A program made the translations under genes and the position numbers. Below, piece after piece: positions 12,101-24,599 of a DNA stretch of 64,000 nt. Under the pieces are notes generated by a model that was not told the DNA's origin, ran no database searches, and saw only the letters and a list, made by a program, of their open reading frames with translations. The stretch spans positions 18,139,963 through 18,203,962 of the forward strand of contig NC_060887.1 of the NCBI RefSeq assembly GCF_014805685.1, written 5' to 3'. The first letter of the stretch is position 1. Each line of letters starts with the position of its first letter. This DNA comes from Silurus meridionalis (lineage: Eukaryota > Chordata > Actinopteri > Siluriformes > Siluridae).

Positions 12101-15100
12101 TAACAATCATCTCAGTATTTATTATCTTATATGACTATTATACACAGTATCAAAAGCATCAGAATTCAGACACGTTCCTCATCAACAGTCTGACTGGATA
12201 AATAGTTTACCTTTCGTTTATGCCGCAGCGACACTCAGTTAAGCCAAATAGAAGATTACTTCTTATTCAGTTCTTCTGGTATTGTAAGTAGTGCACTATA
12301 TGTAGGGCATGCCATTTGAGATTTACCAACAGAAGAACAGGGACAAATGCTTTTTTTCTACATTTGAACATTTTTTTTTTCTTATTATTTCCAATCCTTA
12401 AGATGTTGTTTTTTATAGCCCTCCATGATCTGGTCAAGTGTAAAAGATAAGATCATCTTCTTCTCCTTCTTTCAGCTTCTCCCATTAGGGGTCGCCACAG
12501 TGGATCATCCGTCTCTATCCTCCCCCTGTCCTCTACATCTGCCTTTTTCAACCCAACTACTTGCATGCCTTCCCTCACCAAATCCATAAACCTCCTCCTT
12601 GATCTTCCTCTTTTCATCCTTCCTGGTGGCTCCATCCTCAGCATCCTCCTACCGATATCCCCCATGTCCCTCATCTGCACATGTCCAAACTATCTCAATC
12701 TACCCTCCCTCACCTTGTCTCCAAAACGTCCTACATGCGCTGTCCCTCTAATAAACTCATTTCTAATCCTGTCCATCCTCGTCACTCCCAACGAAAACCT
12801 CAACATCTTCAGCTCTGCTACCTCCAGCTCTGCCTCCTGTCTTTTACTCAATGCCACTGTCTCTAAACCATACAACATTTGCAGCTTGTTTTAGGGTCTG
12901 ATGGTTGCCTGCAGTTTAGTGTTTATTAAGTAAAATGTTTACTTACTCCCTAATTTGTTTTAATCTCTGATATAATCCCTAAAAAACACTGTCATTTATT
13001 TCTATTATTATGGTAACATTTAACATCTGGCTATAATATTATAACAAATACATGGGATGTACTGTATACTCATCAATAATTTACATTTTCTAGTGAATTT
13101 TTGTGACAACCTGCAGAGCATCAGTAATGCTCAGACAACGCTGCTATTTTAAGAGTGTGTATAAATATTGCTATTTGTAGCTGCAATCACAGTAAAGCAT
13201 GACTTTAAAGAACTGTTTTTTTTTCTGTCTGTTTTGAATGTAAAGCCCTTGGAGCACAAGCCAGTGCCACTGCAGACAGGAGAAGAAGCAGAATATATGC
13301 TAGCTCTGAAGCAGGAATTCAGAGGAGCCATGAAGAGTCTGCCTTTCTTCATACGACCAGCAGCACCCAAGAAAGGTCATTATTTCCCCACTCAGCAATA
13401 TATCCATTTTGTCATTTGCGTATTGGGCAGACATTAGGCTGCTTTCAGGGGTATAAATGTACTTATGTTTGAAGTCTTTTAATTCTATGGTGCAGTTTTC
13501 ATTATAAGTGGTGTGGACAATCTTTCAGTTAATTAAGGGTTTTTTTCTTTGCTGCAGTAAAAAGTTTTGTTATATAAGGACACATTAGTAATTTATTGGA
13601 GAGCTCTGTTTACTGTTTGTAGATTTATTTTACACACAGTCACATTGATCTTACACAGAGACAATTAGAAATACATCGATTTTTGTGTTTTTTGTTTATT
13701 GTAGATGTGGAGCGCTACTCTGACAAATACCAGAATATGGAACCATCTGACAACACCATTGAATGGAGCCCAGGTACATGAATATTATTTTATTAATTTT
13801 ATAGAATTAATTTAATAATTATTTATTAATTTTAGAATGCTCTTTACCATAAATATGATAAGGCAGGATGTTCAGCTGGTCTGCAGTGTTATTAAGCAGT
13901 GTCACTGAGGTTTGTTCCATTAGATCATCACTCCCATGGAGCCTGAATTGACAGCGTTAATTGAATGACAAATTACCATGAAGCGAGGATTGGTTTTCAG
14001 CACACTAATTAAAAGCCTTATCTTCAACAAAGCTGTGGCTGCTGGGACATGCACTGCAATACAGGCACATTCAGATCCACATTTGTTTATTTACTGTTCA
14101 AGTGAAGTCACGGCTTTATTTAGATTCCTTTCATTATAGTGAGATGTAATATTAAGAATAACGGAAGGCTTAACATTAAACAGTGACAAACAGGAAGATT
14201 GTAATAAATACAATAAGCCCTAATCTTGTGCTATAGATTTCACAAAACAAATAATATATTGTGTCTTCTGAAAAAATATAAACTGCTTAAATTGTCTTAT
14301 ATACAAACTATTCGTATTCACATTATTATGTCATACTTAACAGTAATAAAACACTATATGGACAAAAGGTTGTGGACACTTGACCATACAATTCGTATGT
14401 GCTTTTTAATCTCATTCCACATTTAATCCCCATTTGCTGTTATAAAAACCTCCACTCTTCTGAGTAGATGTTTTACTAGATATTGGAGATAAGAGATTTG
14501 TGTTTATTCACGCAAGAGTATTAGTATATTTAGATACTGATGTAGAGAAGAGCGTTCCAATTCATCCCAAATAATATTTAATAATGTTGAGGTCAGGGCT
14601 CTTTAGCAGTCAATTCAAGATTAATCTATTCCCCATTGCAACCCATAGAAACCATATCTAGCTGACTTTGTACACGGGGAGACATTGTTATTCTGGAACA
14701 GTTTTGGGTCGGCTAATTCAAGTGAAGGGAAAATTGTGTGTGTTAACTCAGATGTGGGCTCAGCTGTAGCCTCTTTATACATTATATTATTTATTTTTGA
14801 TTTGCTTTGTAAAAGTATCTTAGGCAAGCTTATATATGTTAAGATCACAGATCATATGTTTTGAACATTGGAGAACAGCCCAGACACTGTTCTGTATTCT
14901 TTTTGCTCATAAGTATATCAAAATAAAAAAGGTATATTTCATGCTAATTTCATTTGCTTTGTTTTTTCAATAACCCAGATGTTGGTTTTTTTTGTTCTCT
15001 CTCAGATTGGAAACGCTTACCGAAGGAGCTGCGTGTGAGGGTGAAAAGGCCTCCTAGCGAGAGTTAGTGAGCTGCATCCTATAAACACTTCCACCCATGC

Positions 15101-16445
15101 AGAATCAGGCTGATTAGCAGCTCTACTTTCTGCTCTTCAGAGAAAGAATTCCTAATCTATAGCCGCAGCCCAGTAGCACCGTACGCTGAATGCGTGACAA
15201 TGCTAAACCTCAGCTTTATTCTCACAGGCCACAGAGGACATAACACACACTGAGCTTTTAGAGAGAAACGATGTCTTTAAATACATTTCCTTTAAAAAGT
15301 GTGGCGCCTCTGCTTGTTAGTAGTGTGAATTTATAAGTTGCTTTCCGCTGTAGCTGCGTGTCCTTTCGCAGCACTCAGGCCGTTCTGCAGCCACGCATCT
15401 TAAAAGAGGGTAAATGGCATAAATTAGAGCACATGGAAGAGGCGGCCTTGTCTTCTTCTCTTTAAGTGTGGAAGGTAGGCTCTGACTCATTGCCGTCTCA
15501 GGGGAAATCAAGAAGACAGCACTCTGTGCCATTACACACACCTCCAAAATAAAAGGCTGCAGACAGAGCGATGAACGATGAACGAAAACAAGAGATGTAG
15601 AGAACAATGTTTTCTTGGAACAGGGAGAGAAGAGTATGCATTTCACTCATTTATTATCTGCCTTTGCTATTTGCTATATTCCTTTATAACATTTTGATAA
15701 ACCACATATAAACCTTTCTAAACATAAACATACAATATAACGTGGCGTGTGTTTACATGCGATTGAAAACGGTAGCATACAACTGCCAAGATGTTTACAC
15801 AGCGGTTATTGGAAGTGTCTGAGTGAATGCCACTCCCATTTTTTTCTGCTGACGGTCATATTTCTTTTTGAATTGTGCATTTCAGGAAGTTTAGCCATTT
15901 CTAAAAGCAGCAAACAGCCACAAGTGGATAAGGAAATCATCCGCAAACTGGAGGTAGTGTCCTGTTTTCCCATCATGCAACTACCTTAAACATTACTTGT
16001 TATTTAATGGATAGATCGCATTAAATCTGTCCTCACATCAGAGAGAAATCATTTTAAATGGTCTTTCATTGTCACCACTAAATGGCAGTTAGTTATTGAA
16101 TCACCAATTAGTTTCACTAATTCTCTGTCACATGCAATCCTTCAGACGCTGGAGAAAAAAGAGGAGGAGGTGAGTTCTGGCGAAGAAGAGGGCGAGAAGA
16201 AAAAAACAGAGGAGGAAGAAGCAGAGGTAGAGGAGGAGTATGATGAGGAAGAGTTTGAAGAGGTAAGGTTTCCACAGCGTCAGACAGGATAATGATCATG
16301 TATGTGATGTGTTCCTGCTCCAGCGTAGTGTATGTGTGTTTTATGTGCATTTAAACAGGAGACAGACTACATCATGTCATACTTTGACAACGGGGAGGAT
16401 TTCGGGGCAGACAGTGATGACAATATGGATGAAGCTGTTTACTGA
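9144..16445 (+). CDS. polr3gl: DNA-directed RNA polymerase III subunit RPC7-like
   Basis: This is a subunit of nuclear RNA polymerase III, which transcribes tRNA, 5S and other small RNAs; RPC7-type subunits belong to the RPC3/RPC6/RPC7 initiation subcomplex. Coding exons are 9144-9263, 13246-13375, 13705-13773, 15006-15062, 15886-15953, 16146-16262 and 16359-16445, 648 nt in all, giving 215 aa, close to the vertebrate length as I recall it. The N-terminus is a GRGRGRG-rich basic segment. The middle has the family motif ALKQEFRGAMKSLPFF (about residues 55-70) and DWKRLPKELR. An acidic Glu run follows (about 150-187), and the protein ends in the hallmark tail ETDYIMSYFDNGEDFG...DDNMDEAVY. The start is the first in-frame ATG; a 5' leader exon begins after an AG at 9108. 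I chose polr3gl over the paralogue polr3g because of the neighbouring txnip and hjv. The exon at 15886 has an alternative in-frame acceptor 9 nt downstream. Confidence 0.93.
9445..9580 (-). mobile_element. 3' end of an L2-like LINE in a polr3gl intron
   Basis: The segment starts with tcaagtcaagtttatttcta and contains attgtctcaaagaagctgta, the reverse complement of the 3' tail of the longer LINE copy at 48.4-49.5 kb. It is 5'-truncated, as is usual for LINEs. Confidence 0.7.
9985..10205 (-). mobile_element. Tc1-type transposon fragment in a polr3gl intron
   Basis: The plus strand carries the reverse complement of a fish Tc1 transposase 5' region (gtgtgaaaatcccaggagat, then accatgccatgg) and ends with atgttcctaataga, near the element's terminus. 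The copy is degenerate. Confidence 0.6.
12462..12893 (-). pseudogene. RTE-like non-LTR retrotransposon, reverse-transcriptase C-terminus
   Basis: The minus strand encodes two overlapping-frame pieces of a LINE RT C-terminus: LYGLETVALSKRQEAELEV and RRMLRMEPPGRMKRGR. Between them lies the recognisable EFIRGTAHVGR region. At least one frameshift separates the pieces. The 3' end is the gcttctcccattaggggtcg tail (plus-strand reading) and a CTT-rich run. It is 5'-truncated and dead. It lies in intron 1 of the polr3gl coding region. Confidence 0.8.
13860..14130. other. Complex non-repetitive intronic segment of polr3gl
   Basis: This stretch of balanced composition contrasts with the AT-rich flanks and has homeodomain-like TAATTGA and CAAATTA cores (about 13957-13980). 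It could be a conserved non-coding element. Nothing in the sequence alone proves it. Confidence 0.2.
14345..14745. mobile_element. Non-autonomous DNA-transposon-like repeat, copy 1
   Basis: It starts with ctatatggacaaaaggttgt and later has gaacagttttgggtcggcta. This is a degenerate member of a dispersed fish repeat that recurs in this window near 17.57-18.33, 20.83-21.03 and 58.40-58.76 kb. Here it lies inside a polr3gl intron. Confidence 0.55.
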
Positions 16446-17220
16446 TGGTGGACTGCAATCCACAGATGATAAGATGAGCAAATCTGAATCCTCCATGCAA
16501 TAAGGACTGCCTGGATGGCTGATGATTTCTTTGGGCAGCTGATTTTCTTATACAGGAACACATGGAATTCACTTAACCATGTGGTTGGACATATGGATTA
16601 TATATCCATGAGACTACTTTTATAAATCAATCTCAACCTTAGGGTGGATGTCATGAATCCTAACGCACTGTAAAAGATTTTCAACTTTACTCACTGTATT
16701 TGATTTCTACTTAAATGCCCAGTGGGATAAAAAAATCTGACCGAAACTCGTTACCTTGTTAAACTAAATTGGTCGACTTGAAGCTGTTAATATACGGTAA
16801 GAAAACAGTTTATTCAGCACAGTTAATTTTACAAGTTGTATTTGAGATTAGAAAATGGAAATTCTACAGTGTATAAAAATACACACAGTGTATTACTGAT
16901 GTACTGATGTGTTGGGCAGGCTGATATCTGTATATTTTGTTTTTTCATTATTAGTGACAATTTAAACTAGATAGTTTTAACATTTTTACTATAATTTTCA
17001 AATTGTTACATAGTTAACAAGCAGCACATTTTGTATACATTTTAAAGTTTTATACAGTTATTTGAATATTAAATGTCGTATTTTTGAACCATCCGGACTG
17101 ATTACTGAGTATAATACAAAGCAATACATACATATATAATACATTCTAATTCAACACTTATTATAAGTAGGTTTATGTGCTTTTCCAAAAATGTGCTTTT
17201 CCAAAAAGTGCCTTCGAGCT
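16446..17220 (+). other. polr3gl: polr3gl 3' UTR and downstream DNA
   Basis: The sequence after the stop codon is AT-rich with no repeat seen. A clean AATAAA signal was not identified close by; an ATTAAA-type variant at about 17068 is one possibility. Confidence 0.35.
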
Positions 17221-17224
17221 ATTT

Positions 17225-17400
17225 TAAGATAAGATAAATTAAGATAAGATAAGATATACCTTTATTCGTCCCACAGTGGGGAAATTTTCTTTTACAAAAG
17301 CAAAGAAAGGAAAATCTGCAGATATATAAAGTAGAGACATAGTACAAATATATACATCACAGTGTATAAATACAAAAGAAACAGAAACAAACACTAAAGT
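17225..17400. mobile_element. Dispersed-repeat 3' tail (GATAA-rich)
   Basis: Repeated aagataagataaga units lead into acctttattcgtcccacagt and ggggaaatt. This pattern is typical of the end of an abundant fish retroposon. The family name is not certain. Confidence 0.45.
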
Positions 17401-17569
17401 AGTTAAACTTTTAAACTTTCATTTTATGGCACATCAAAATAATTATTTGGTTCACGGATCTGCTGAACATTGACTCACACTAAAATAATGCATTATATTT
17501 TGTTACATTTAATATAAATATTATTTACCTTAATTATTCATTATGTTTTGCATAATACTATACACTATA

Positions 17570-18335
17570 AGAGACACTAGACCATCACACCCATATGTGG
17601 TTCTTTCCCACACTGTTGGAAGCACAGAACCATATCGCACCTTTTTGAATGCTTTTTAGTTTCCCTTAAATGGAAGTAAGAGTTTGGTGTAGAAGAAATC
17701 AAGTAAACAACACCTTGTGTTAAACTGGAATGCCTAACTGGACACCAAGTGCTCTAATATTAAGTAAGCACTTTAGCTTATCATATTTTTCTATGAAACC
17801 TCACTAGCTCTAGCTTGTTCTACTACAGTAAACAGTGTTTCCAGTACGTAGATAGTGTAGGATAATGACTTACTTAGAAATACTGACCCAGTATGTTTTT
17901 TTCTGAACTTTCTTCATTTCAAATACATATTCATGTTTTTATATAAGTCCCAGAGTATCTGAGTGTTATGCAAATTTTTGTAGTTTCTTTTTGGTGTTTT
18001 ATATGAAAGCACAAATTAGATCCTGGGACAGAGTAGTCATTTGGTGATAAGTGCTTTTTTAGCATCTGGTCTAAATCTCCATCCTAAATACTGATACATG
18101 AGCCTGTGACTGGTACAGCAAGTGCTAACCCGGAGTTTAAACGAACAACACCTTGTGTTAAACTGGAACGCAGACTGTGCCCCAGGCCTCCTCTCTCAAA
18201 GTCACTGTCTGATCTAACTAATGTTCTTGTGGCTAAACGAGTAAATCTTTGTGGCTACACTCCAAAATGCAACGAGAAGCCTTTCCAGGGGAGTGCAGGA
18301 AGAATACATTTGAAATGGGAAGTTCAAAACACACA
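17570..18335. mobile_element. Non-autonomous repeat (copy 2) interrupted by a 404-bp unit
   Basis: Both halves match the same dispersed repeat: the left half is 17570-17733 (accatcacacccatatgtgg) and the right half 18144-18335 (cccaggcctcctctctcaaa). A 404-bp unit sits between them. A 28-base stretch ending ttaaactggaaYgc is present on both sides (17706-17733 and 18144-18171). Confidence 0.55.
17732..18135. repeat. 404-bp direct repeat, copy A
   Basis: It runs from gcctaactgg to aacccggag and is about 98% identical by eye to 19464-19868. It has no coding frame or known family signature. Confidence 0.9.
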
Positions 18336-19463
18336 TTTCAAAATTAGCAAAGGATAAAAATGAAATATATTTTTTCAGAAAATTACAATTCAACATATAA
18401 CTGAACATTGTTACGGACTACAAGAGAGTATGTGAATCTGATAAGAGAATGTCACGAGTTTGCCAACCTGTCATCAAAGCTAAATGCAGCTACTTTGGAA
18501 AATCTAAAACTTTCTGGTTTGTTGAACACTTTTTTGTTTACTACATAATTTCATATCTGTTTCTTTATCATTTGAATGACTTCAGTAATACTGTACAATG
18601 TTACAAATAAAAAAAAATAGGTAAAAAACACTGAAGGAGAAGGTGGACCCAAACTTTTGACTGGTACTGTGCATCGAATGGTAAGGTTTCCTCGGACTTC
18701 ATGCAATAGAGTACAACCCCAATTCCACAATAGTTTAGAGCCATACTTTATTAAATAGAACATAAAAACATCTAATTCAGAATGATCTTATTTTCCTTTA
18801 ATTGTGACATTTTATCAGTTTAAACGTTTGATATATTTTCTTTGTTCTTTTGTTGAGTAAAATATGGGATTATGAGATTTGCAAATCGTTGCATTCTTTA
18901 AAATCATTGTATTTTACAATGCGTCCCGATTTTTTGGGAATTGGGAATATATATCATTTTCATATTTAAGAATTAATAATTACTCAACTTATATGAGAAG
19001 TTCTAAAATCAATATAAAACAACTTGTGTTTAGAGTTAAAAATGGACAAAAGTATAAACTTTTTCTCATGGATTTGTTTGTAGGGTTATCAAATCCAATG
19101 TCCCTCACAAACATACAGGAAAATTAATATGCTTGTTTTTCAAATGCTTTAATTTCAGTAAATCCTTGAACAAAGCAGGTCTATAAATTAAAATCTACCG
19201 TGTAATATCTGACCTGGGAAAGGCCCCCCAGTGAACATAAGTTTAAATCCTCAACAGTTGAACAGTTGAACACTTGAAGCCCTTCCAAGAATGGGCTAGA
19301 GGCTTCTATTCGGGGAACTACTGAAATGTATTTAGTGAAAGATTCCCAAAGTGAAACTTTAGCTAGGACAGGTCAGGTCAGAGAAGGAGGATGAGGTATG
19401 AAGCCGTGCACGTCTGCAGAATCTCTCAAGCTTACTCATTACAACCTGACAGAATTATTAGAG

Positions 19464-19868
19464 GCCTAACTGGACACCAAGTGCTCTAATATTGAGTAAG
19501 CACTTTAGCTTATCATATTTTTCTATGAAACCTCACTAGCTCTAGCTTGTTCTACTACAGTGAACAGTGTTTCCAGTACCTAGATAGTGTAGGATAATGA
19601 CTTGCGTAGAAATACTGACCCAGTACGTTTTTTTTTCTGAACTTTCTTCATTTCAAATACATATTCATGTTTTTATATAAGTCCCAGAGTATCTGAGTGT
19701 TATGCAAATTTTTGTAGTTTCTTTTTGGTGTTTTATATGAAAGCACAAATTAGATCCTGGGACAGAGTAGTCATTTGGTGATAGTGCTTTTTTAGCATCT
19801 GGTCTAAATCTCCATCCTAAATACTGATACATGAGCCTGTGACTGGTACAGCAAGTGCTAACCCGGAG
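19464..19868. repeat. 404-bp direct repeat, copy B
   Basis: This is the second copy of the unit at 17732-18135, in the same orientation, 1.73 kb away. By eye the two differ at about nine positions, including a T-run length change and a one-base deletion. The flanks are not shared with copy A. Confidence 0.9.
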
Positions 19869-20409
19869 CTCAAATGAAGCACGTAGAAATCTAAAAGTGT
19901 CTCAGAGCAGGTCTTCTGCTATGACTTTAACTCCTGTAAATTTAGCTAAAGTGTTTAAAAGATCACCACTATCTGCGTTTCATTGTTAAATGTAGTGTAA
20001 CTGACATTCAGTTTGCAATTATTAAATATACTACAAAGGCAGTATTAAATATACTACCACCATGACACTGAAACCACGATCTATGTGTGTTAAATCCACA
20101 CAGACATACTGCATTTGTTGATTGACATGCTGCTTCTTGTAGGACTGAGGTAAATAAGCAAACACACATGCACGCCAAGCAGTTTGCTCATTCCAGCTGA
20201 GGAGAAAAGTGTGGCTCTGTCTTTCATCCTCTTTAATTAAGATTCAGCTCTTGGCATGTCTGTGAGAGGAACACTGGTCGTGTGCTGAAAACAAAAGCAG
20301 TCCTTCATGACACTCTCCACTCCACTCCATTTGTTCCCCTCAAGCAACATTTTTTTTTCCAAGTAATTGATGTTTGTTCTTGAACACTGTTTATAACTCC
20401 TGTACTTCT

Positions 20410-20410
<1 letters not shown>

Positions 20411-20471
<61 letters not shown>
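20411..20471. repeat. (CA)n microsatellite
   Basis: A pure CA run of about 60 bases. Confidence 0.98.
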
Positions 20472-20474
<3 letters not shown>

Positions 20475-20824
20475 TATGCAGGGACATCATTTATTTTCCA
20501 ACTTAAGACTTTGCACATAGATTTCTTTTCTGTGATATGCAAATGTAGATGTGCCATTTTATGACTAATTGCATTCTTGCCTGGTTCCAGCAAGAAATAA
20601 AAAAACCCAAAAGCTGACAGCACTGAGCCTTGAAGGTTAAAGAGTCTCATTTGGCAAAGTTCTGTGAATCCAACAGCCACGTTATTGTGTTGTTCAGCTC
20701 TAAATACAGGATCATATTACAATTGTTTGTTTGTTTGTTTGTTTAACACAAACAATGACAACCCAGCAAAACTCAATCTGCGAGCTTCACAGTATACAAA
20801 CCTTCTGTGCATAACCTATACAAC

Positions 20825-21030
20825 TCTGACCTCAACTCTAGTGAACACCTTTAGTATGAATTGGAATGCTGATTGCACCCCAGCCCTCTTTAAGCTACAT
20901 CAGTATCTGACTTTATTAATGCCTTGTGAAGAAATGAACGTCAATCTCCACAAGAACACTTTAAAATCTAGTGGAACATCTTCTCAGAAGAGTGGAGATT
21001 ACTATAACAGCAAATAGATGTAATGGGATA
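20825..21030. mobile_element. Non-autonomous DNA-transposon-like repeat, copy 3
   Basis: It contains gaattggaatgctgattgca, later ctagtggaacatcttctcag and agtggagattactataaca, which match the right half of the repeat family also found at 14.35 and 18.15 kb. Confidence 0.6.
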
Positions 21031-21327
21031 TTAAAAAAAATCACATAGAATCTATTGTTCAGGTATACATATATATATATGTACCTTTGTATATATACTT
21101 CAGTAACTCCAGTTCGCAATCTGATTGGTTAAAGCAAAATGGGCTTTACACTATAAAAGCAATGCTGACTATGAAGGGCGGACACCTTTGACCCATGCAA
21201 GATGTGATGGTATGGCTGAAATCTGATTGGATAGAAACTGTAACCTAAAGTTACACTCGTCACCCAAGAGATAAGCTAAGAAATGACGAGAATAGACTAT
21301 TGTGAATAATTTCATACATATTCATCC

Positions 21328-21445
<118 letters not shown>

Positions 21446-21519
21446 TGACTGGTTGATAGATCAATAGATTAATAGATTGATTGATTTTTGGCCTTCTGCT
21501 CAAATTAAAGCTCATGGTA

Positions 21520-24500
21520 TTTTAAGACACAGTTGCTTGCAAGAACAGTTTGTTCTCATGCCTGACATTGTAGGAGACTAGTCCAGATGCACAACAAGCC
21601 TGGATTAGTTTTCAGCACCAGCCCTCAGCTGTATCTGTCAAGCACATCCTCCCTGACCACAACAGACAGAAAGAGTAATCAAAATTATGAACAATGCTTT
21701 ATTAAATCTTAACTTGCAAGAAAAAACATGCTCAAGAATATAATAAATTGAATCTAGGGTTAGGGTTATGGTAACCTGGATAATTCAAAGTGTTTACCAG
21801 TATGTTGTTTTTAGATCAACAACCCCTTATTCTGTCCATAGTGATCAAAGGAGAGTAAAGTGAAGAACAAATGACTTAAAAACCTTTTTTATGTCGGGAC
21901 TTATCAAGGTACATTCTGCCCTGGCCAGCTGTGATGTTCTTTCTCCCACATCTCCTAAGGCAATTTGTAAAAATGTAATCATTAGATGGTGAATGATGCA
22001 TGTTTAGAATTAGGAAACCCTGAAACTCTGAGACTGGAATTCAGGACTGCTACTTTCTAAAAAGATTATAAACGTATAAAAATAAAACCAAAAGTGGAAT
22101 AGTCTCTAACATATCCTAGATTCAGATGAATAACAAATGTGAAAAAGATATCTATAATTAAATTAAGCCACATTAAGAAGTCTTTATGTACTTACTTGGC
22201 AATAGTCTGCAATTTCACCAAGCTTCCTTTTTCTGCAACGACCTAGATGCTTATGCACTGAGCACATGAAACAAGACATGAACCAATCATTATCTAACCC
22301 TGTTGCGTGATAGCTAGCTCTGAGCCAATCACATGCAAGGATAACCCCATGTGCTAAATAAAAAGACTTGATAATGTCAAATATGATACAGTGCAGCATT
22401 CTTATTTTATTTGTAGACATTTATAACTTGTTATTTATCTTATAACTTATCTTGAGAAATTATCAGTATCTATCTTTTTTACAACTGCATTAAACATTTT
22501 GTAGTCACTACCTGATTTCAGCAACATCTGGACATAAGTGTGCATGCTTCTGCAGGTGTTTGTTGCGCACGTGTTTTTTGTGTGTGCGTGTGAGTGTGTG
22601 CGTGTTTGCGTACATGTGTCTGCAGAATGTGTGTGGAGTGTGCTTCAGCATACAGGGTGCCTGTTTGACATTTTGGCTTGAATGGTTCAGCAAACATAGT
22701 TGCCTCAGTGCATCAAATGTCACTACAAATTCAGAGCTGCTTCCAAGCATGCACAAGGGCCTAGACAGACCCAGCACTTGTTTCTTTTTAACTCCTTCAG
22801 CTGGTCCATTTGTATTTTCTGCAAAGACATGTAAAGAGTCTTATTAAACGATAAGACCACAATAAGCTAAACAGTAACCAAGCCTAGATTCTCTATTTCT
22901 GAATCTGTACTACGAGGAGTACTGTACTGTTCTTCCAAACATTATTCCCTCTATTAGATTTCTGATGTGGGGTTAATTAGGTTGAGAGCTGATGGCTACG
23001 AGGTTCATGATGCACGTCATTTTCATCCGCATCAAACCATTCAGTGAGCCCTCTTGCATTGTGGATGGGGTTCTGTCTTCCTGGAAAAGAACACCACTAT
23101 CAAGATGGAATTGTTTGGTCACAGTAATCAGCAGAATAACTATAATCATGCAGTGTAATTGCCATCTCTTTACGGCCTAGGATCTGAAACTTGGTCGTGG
23201 AAAACCCCCTATTCTATACATTTCAGCGTCCCCGAATTAATCTACTAAACATACAGGCAGTACCAGAGTTAAAGCTTCTGTGTTAAAGCAGCAAAACACC
23301 CAAAAGTTCAGGAGGTGAGCAAGTGAATATCAGCCAAATGCCATATCAGTTCCTATTGCTTATTGAATAATATGCTGGGACTTAAAAGTATTAACTGGGC
23401 AGCATGTAGAAGAATAACACATTTGTGCTGAACTGAAAAGCCATAAAGCAAAACCGTGATTTTAGAAGTTGACCAGATCCTACTTGGCTCCTACTCAAGT
23501 TGGAGGGAGGCTGCTGCAGGTTGAGGACAGCTAGAAAAGGAGAACACGAGCAAGGGAACGTGGACAGAAAGAGATCCTGCTCCTTTTTCAGAAGGTTCAC
23601 TGTATAGGGACAGCTGCAGGGGAAGTAAACAACAGCATCAGATTTCTGCTTTGATGGCTGCAGACATGCTGAGCTCGTCCTTGACATGATTCACACGTGC
23701 TGTAATGCATACATTCCCTCCTGCACGTATGCTTTCTGAAGCCTGTTATGCAACGTGGTGCGCTGCATGTTCGCTGGAGACAAGTTGCCATCCCTTCTCT
23801 TTATTAGTTATTCACCAATCAGCAAAGTTAATTAGTGGATTTCAACCAGTATGTTATGTTAGGATGCACCAGGATTACAATGAAATATTGCCACAGAGCA
23901 ATGTATATTTTCATTTAATAACAATGATATTGTCACGTGAGAGAACCATGTCTCAGCTGTTTATATTACTGAAAGTAGAGCAATATTAGGCAATATACAA
24001 ATTATCAATTAAGCAAGATTGACGTTTCTTTTAATAATTGGTACTATAAAATACACTTTATTACAAGTAAAGAAACGCATAATTTTCCTGTTATCTATGT
24101 GATTTGACTGATATGATTTTTTTTTTTTTCAATGACAGGTATTGCTTTATATGTTCAGTTGTTGTTACAGACTTTGTGCCCAGCTGGATTGAATGCACCA
24201 CTCTCTGGCATCATGGCACATGCCATCCCTCTGTATTCCGAGGATGATAAGCTTGTCAGTCACTAGGCAGTTCCTGAATAGTTCCCAGCTGAACTTATAC
24301 TGTAAATAATACCTCCTCTGATACACAGCAGGTGGTATTAATAATATTGTGTTCCCCTGGCTTTATGCCATTGGTTCTTATTAATACCCTGCTGCCAACC
24401 TTTCCCCTACACTGCAGGAATCCAAGAGCTCAAGCTTGGCATGATACGTGCACCCATCAGCTAGAATCTGACATCATGCTCCTATAATATTGTGTGCGTA

Positions 24501-24590
24501 CATAACAAGCATGACTACACATAAATCAGATATAACTAGCACTGAAAATAACTGGAATCAATTTTTTTTCTTTCTTTCTTTCTTCACCAG
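21520..24590. other. Intergenic DNA between polr3gl and txnip
   Basis: No exon with family similarity was found on either strand. Open frames in the 22.2-24.0 kb interval are short and show no motif. Confidence 0.5.
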
Positions 24591-24599
24591 TTAGTATGT

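Noticed and set aside
17732..19868. The 404-bp repeats as LTRs of a retrovirus-like element
   Set aside because: There is no TG..CA ends pattern, primer-binding site or gag/pol coding between them, and no short shared target duplication around the pair.
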